Source: Oscillospiraceae bacterium
GTDB lineage: Bacteria; Bacillota; Clostridia; Oscillospirales; UBA929
Direction: 5' to 3'
Length of the DNA: 38,947 nt
Assembly: GCA_009784085.1 (NCBI GenBank)
Contig: WRCJ01000003.1
Location: forward strand, 1-38,947
The notes beneath the pieces are model-generated. The model had not been told where the DNA came from, made no database searches, and saw nothing but the letters and a program-made list of their open reading frames with translations. Made by a program: the position numbers and the translations under genes. This document shows positions 36,371 to 38,947 of this stretch, piece by piece. Within the stretch, counting starts at the first letter, position 1. Every line of letters starts with the position of its first letter.

Positions 36371-37483
36371 TTACGGCGTGGGAAAATCAACATCGTCATC
36401 CTTCGACTCATAGAAATACTCGATTTGTTTTTGCGTTACGCCGTTTGGAAGAGACTTGCGCCTTGCTAACCGTTCCTGTGCCTCAATCAGTATCGCTTTG
36501 ATTTTTGTTTCAAATTCGTCCTTGGGCGGTAGATGCGTCCAATATTCCGCGACAGCAATGCCCGCCCTATCCATTTCAAGTAGTTCTATCTTTTCGCGGC
36601 TGGCGGTTGCGCAAAGGATCAGGCCAATCGGAGATCCTTCTCCCTCTTGACGCTCATATCTATCGAGCCATTTCAAATACAGCTCCATTTGCCCTTTATA
36701 AGCCGCCTGGAATACGCCGAGCTTCAGTTCGACGGCTATCAATCTTTTCATTATCCTGTGATAGAACAGCAAATCAAGAACAATATCCTCGCCGTCAATA
36801 ATCATGCGTTTCTGGCGTTCGGCAAACGTGAAGCCGTGACCGAATTCAAGTAAAAACGATTCAAGCTCCATGAGTATCGCTTTTTCCAAATCCGCTTCGG
36901 CAAAATTATCATTCAATCCGAACAAATCAAGAAGATATGGGTCTTTGAATACGTTAAGCGGAACAGCGGATTCTTCCGACAATTTGGTGTTTGCTATTTC
37001 CCGGCGTTCATATGCTTTGCGTGCTATTTGGCGGCGAAGCTCCTTTGTGCCGTAGTTCCGCATTGCTGTGTCGTTCGCGTAATACATACGCGCTTCGTCT
37101 GTTCTTAGCGGCAACAGCTCAATGATGTGCGACCAGCTTAATTTTGCCGCCAGCGGCGGCAAAATCTCTGCATCTGGGAAACGCTCCGCAAATAAGGTCA
37201 TTCTATATAGATTTCGTTCCGTGAAACTCCTTCCGTATTTTGCCGTCAATTTTGTCGCCAGCTCCGTCAAAATCTTTTTACCGTATGCGGCGCGCTTATT
37301 GCCAAGAACAATCGAGTTGATATACTGCCCGACCTCCCAAAACATCATAGTTGTTTCTTGATTGGCATGAGTCATTGCTCGATACTTGCGACTCTCGATG
37401 ATTTCGGACACACGAGCAAAAAGCAGACTCTCGTCAACTTGAGGATCGTTTGCCAAAGCGATCTCCTGTTTTTTCTTGCTCAT
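36371..37483 (-). CDS. DUF1016/YhcG-family PDDEXK nuclease-like protein
   Basis: MMFWEVGQYINSIV..LSWSHIIELLPL..EARMYYAN..YLLDLFGL..EDIVLDLLFYHRIMKRLIAVELKLGVFQAAYKGQMELYLKWLDRYE. Confidence 0.92.
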   Translation of the reverse strand: MSKKKQEIALANDPQVDESLLFARVSEIIESRKYRAMTHANQETTMMFWEVGQYINSIVLGNKRAAYGKKILTELATKLTAKYGRSFTERNLYRMTLFAERFPDAEILPPLAAKLSWSHIIELLPLRTDEARMYYANDTAMRNYGTKELRRQIARKAYERREIANTKLSEESAVPLNVFKDPYLLDLFGLNDNFAEADLEKAILMELESFLLEFGHGFTFAERQKRMIIDGEDIVLDLLFYHRIMKRLIAVELKLGVFQAAYKGQMELYLKWLDRYERQEGEGSPIGLILCATASREKIELLEMDRAGIAVAEYWTHLPPKDEFETKIKAILIEAQERLARRKSLPNGVTQKQIEYFYESKDDDVDFPTP

Positions 37484-37489
37484 GTCTTG

Positions 37490-38947
37490 CTACCGCCCAT
37501 CGCCTTCCAGGCCCAGCTCCCGCGTCGCCTGTTCGCGCAGTTTGTACTTGAGGATCTTGCCGGCGGCATTCATGGGCAACTCATCGATGAAGAGGACATA
37601 GGAGGGAACCTTGTGGCGCGAGATGTTATGTGCCGCAAAGGCTAAGATGTCCTCTTTGTCCACGCTGGCGCCCTCGCGTCGGATGACAAAGGCGCACACC
37701 TCCTCGCCGAATTTGCGGGAGGGCACGGCCACCACCTGCACATCTTTGACGCCGGGGCAGGTGTACAGCAGCTCCTCGATCTCCCGGGGGTAGATGTTTT
37801 CGCCGCCCCGGATGATCATATCCTTGATGCGCCCCGTGATGGTGTAGTAACCGTTTTCGTCGCAGGACCCCAAGTCGCCGGTGTGCAGCCATCCCTCTTC
37901 GTCGATGACCGCCGCCGTCGCCTCGGGCATGTTGTAGTATCCACGCATCAGCAGGTAGCCCCGGGTACAGATCTCCCCCTGCACCCCTGGCGGGACTTCC
38001 AACCCGGTTTCGGGATCCACAATCTTGCCCTCGGTGTGGGGCAACAGCTGCCCCACGGTGGATACGCGTAGCTCGACGGGGTCGTCGGTGTGCGACGTGG
38101 TCATGCCGGGGGAGGATTCGGTCTGGCCGTAGGTGATGACAATATCCCGCATGTTCATTTTGTCGATAACCTGCCGCATGACCTCTATCGGGCAGGTGGA
38201 TCCGGCCATGATACCGGTGCGCAGGCTGGTCAGGTCATACTTTTCAAAGTCAGGGTGTTCCAGGATAAAGATGAACATGGTGGGCACGCCATAGACGCCG
38301 GTGCATCGCTCGGCCTGGATCGTTTCCATGACAGGGACGGGCGAGTAGATCTCCACCGGGACCATCGTGGACGCATGGGTGATGCAAGCCATTTGCGCCA
38401 GCACCATGCCGAAACAATGGAAGAACGGCACCGGGATGCACATGCGGTCGCGCGGGGAGAGTCTCATGCAGTCGCCGATGAACAGCCCGTTGTTGATGAT
38501 GTTGAAGTGGGTGAGCATGACGCCCTTGGGAAACCCGGTCGTGCCCGAGGTATATTGCATATTGCTGATATCTTCCCAGTGGACGCTGCGTTGGGCGGCG
38601 GCAAGCTCCTCATCCGAAACCTCTGCGCCCAGGGCCAGGATGTCGCCCCAGGTGAACAGCCCCTCTTGCGGGGCGGGGGATGCCTCCCCGGGAAGATGGA
38701 TGATATTGATGTCGCCCCAGGTGAACAGCCCCTCTTGCGGGGCGGGGGATGCCTCCCGGGGAAGATGGATGATATTCTTGAGCCTTGGCAATTTATCCGA
38801 GGCAAACGCGCCCGGCTCGCTGTCCTTCAGTTCTGGCAGGAGGTCGTTGAGGATAGACAGGTAATCTAGCCCCCGGGCGCCGTCGCAAAACAGAAGCGTC
38901 ATGGAGTCCGACTGGCGCAACAAGTATTCCAGCTCGAAACGCTTGTA
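37490..38947 (-). CDS. AMP-forming acyl-CoA synthetase (5' end outside window)
   Basis: MQYTSGTTGFPKGVMLTH, GYLLMRGYYNMPEATAAVIDEEGWLHTGDLG, GRIKDMIIRGGENIYPREIEELL; the frame stays open to the window edge (YKRFELEYLLRQSD). Confidence 0.95.
   Translation of the reverse strand, partial: YKRFELEYLLRQSDSMTLLFCDGARGLDYLSILNDLLPELKDSEPGAFASDKLPRLKNIIHLPREASPAPQEGLFTWGDINIIHLPGEASPAPQEGLFTWGDILALGAEVSDEELAAAQRSVHWEDISNMQYTSGTTGFPKGVMLTHFNIINNGLFIGDCMRLSPRDRMCIPVPFFHCFGMVLAQMACITHASTMVPVEIYSPVPVMETIQAERCTGVYGVPTMFIFILEHPDFEKYDLTSLRTGIMAGSTCPIEVMRQVIDKMNMRDIVITYGQTESSPGMTTSHTDDPVELRVSTVGQLLPHTEGKIVDPETGLEVPPGVQGEICTRGYLLMRGYYNMPEATAAVIDEEGWLHTGDLGSCDENGYYTITGRIKDMIIRGGENIYPREIEELLYTCPGVKDVQVVAVPSRKFGEEVCAFVIRREGASVDKEDILAFAAHNISRHKVPSYVLFIDELPMNAAGKILKYKLREQATRELGLEGDGR
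38639..38776. repeat. In-frame 69-bp tandem duplication in the acyl-CoA synthetase gene
   Basis: Two adjacent 69-bp copies (38639-38707 and 38708-38776) differing at one position; encodes NIIHLP[R/G]EASPAPQEGLFTWGDI twice. Confidence 0.95.

Noticed and set aside
36371-37483. DUF1016 gene as part of a restriction-modification or defence island
   Set aside because: No adjacent hsd, methylase or other defence genes in the window; reported only as a solitary nuclease-like gene.

Overview
High-GC, Clostridia-like (inferred) chromosomal window with about 35 supportable genes. Left to right: the 3' end of a group II intron (domains V and VI, +); a DUF4342-like/OmpR/histidine-kinase operon (-); an M20 peptidase (-); nifS-nifU (-); thioredoxin (+); a DivIVA-like coiled-coil protein (+); a 52-aa rubredoxin missed by the ORF track (-); a compact PilC/pseudopilin/PilT operon (-); a RelB-PIN toxin-antitoxin pair (-); a sugar ABC importer locus with two paralogous lipoprotein binding proteins, two permeases and an HlyD-like adaptor (+), plus a frameshifted adaptor remnant upstream; a sortase-anchored X2-like protein downstream of an ECF sigma/anti-sigma pair (-); a complete glycogen operon (glgB-glgC-glgD-zinc-ribbon protein-glgA-glgP) with pduL upstream (-); XRE and Smr-like genes (+); an SLH/solute-binding-protein fusion (-); a DUF1016 nuclease-like gene (-); and a partial acyl-CoA synthetase (-). 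Main observations: (1) short tandem duplications that span stop codons recur at the 3' ends of many unrelated genes; (2) a three-SLH solute-binding fusion gene flanked by direct repeats derived from the smr 3' end; (3) a duplicated adaptor/binding-protein module with a decayed copy and a toxin-antitoxin module between its parts; (4) phased 24-bp repeats abutting a strong promoter. No CRISPR array, tRNA or rRNA was recognised. All family names come from reading motifs by eye, without database searches.
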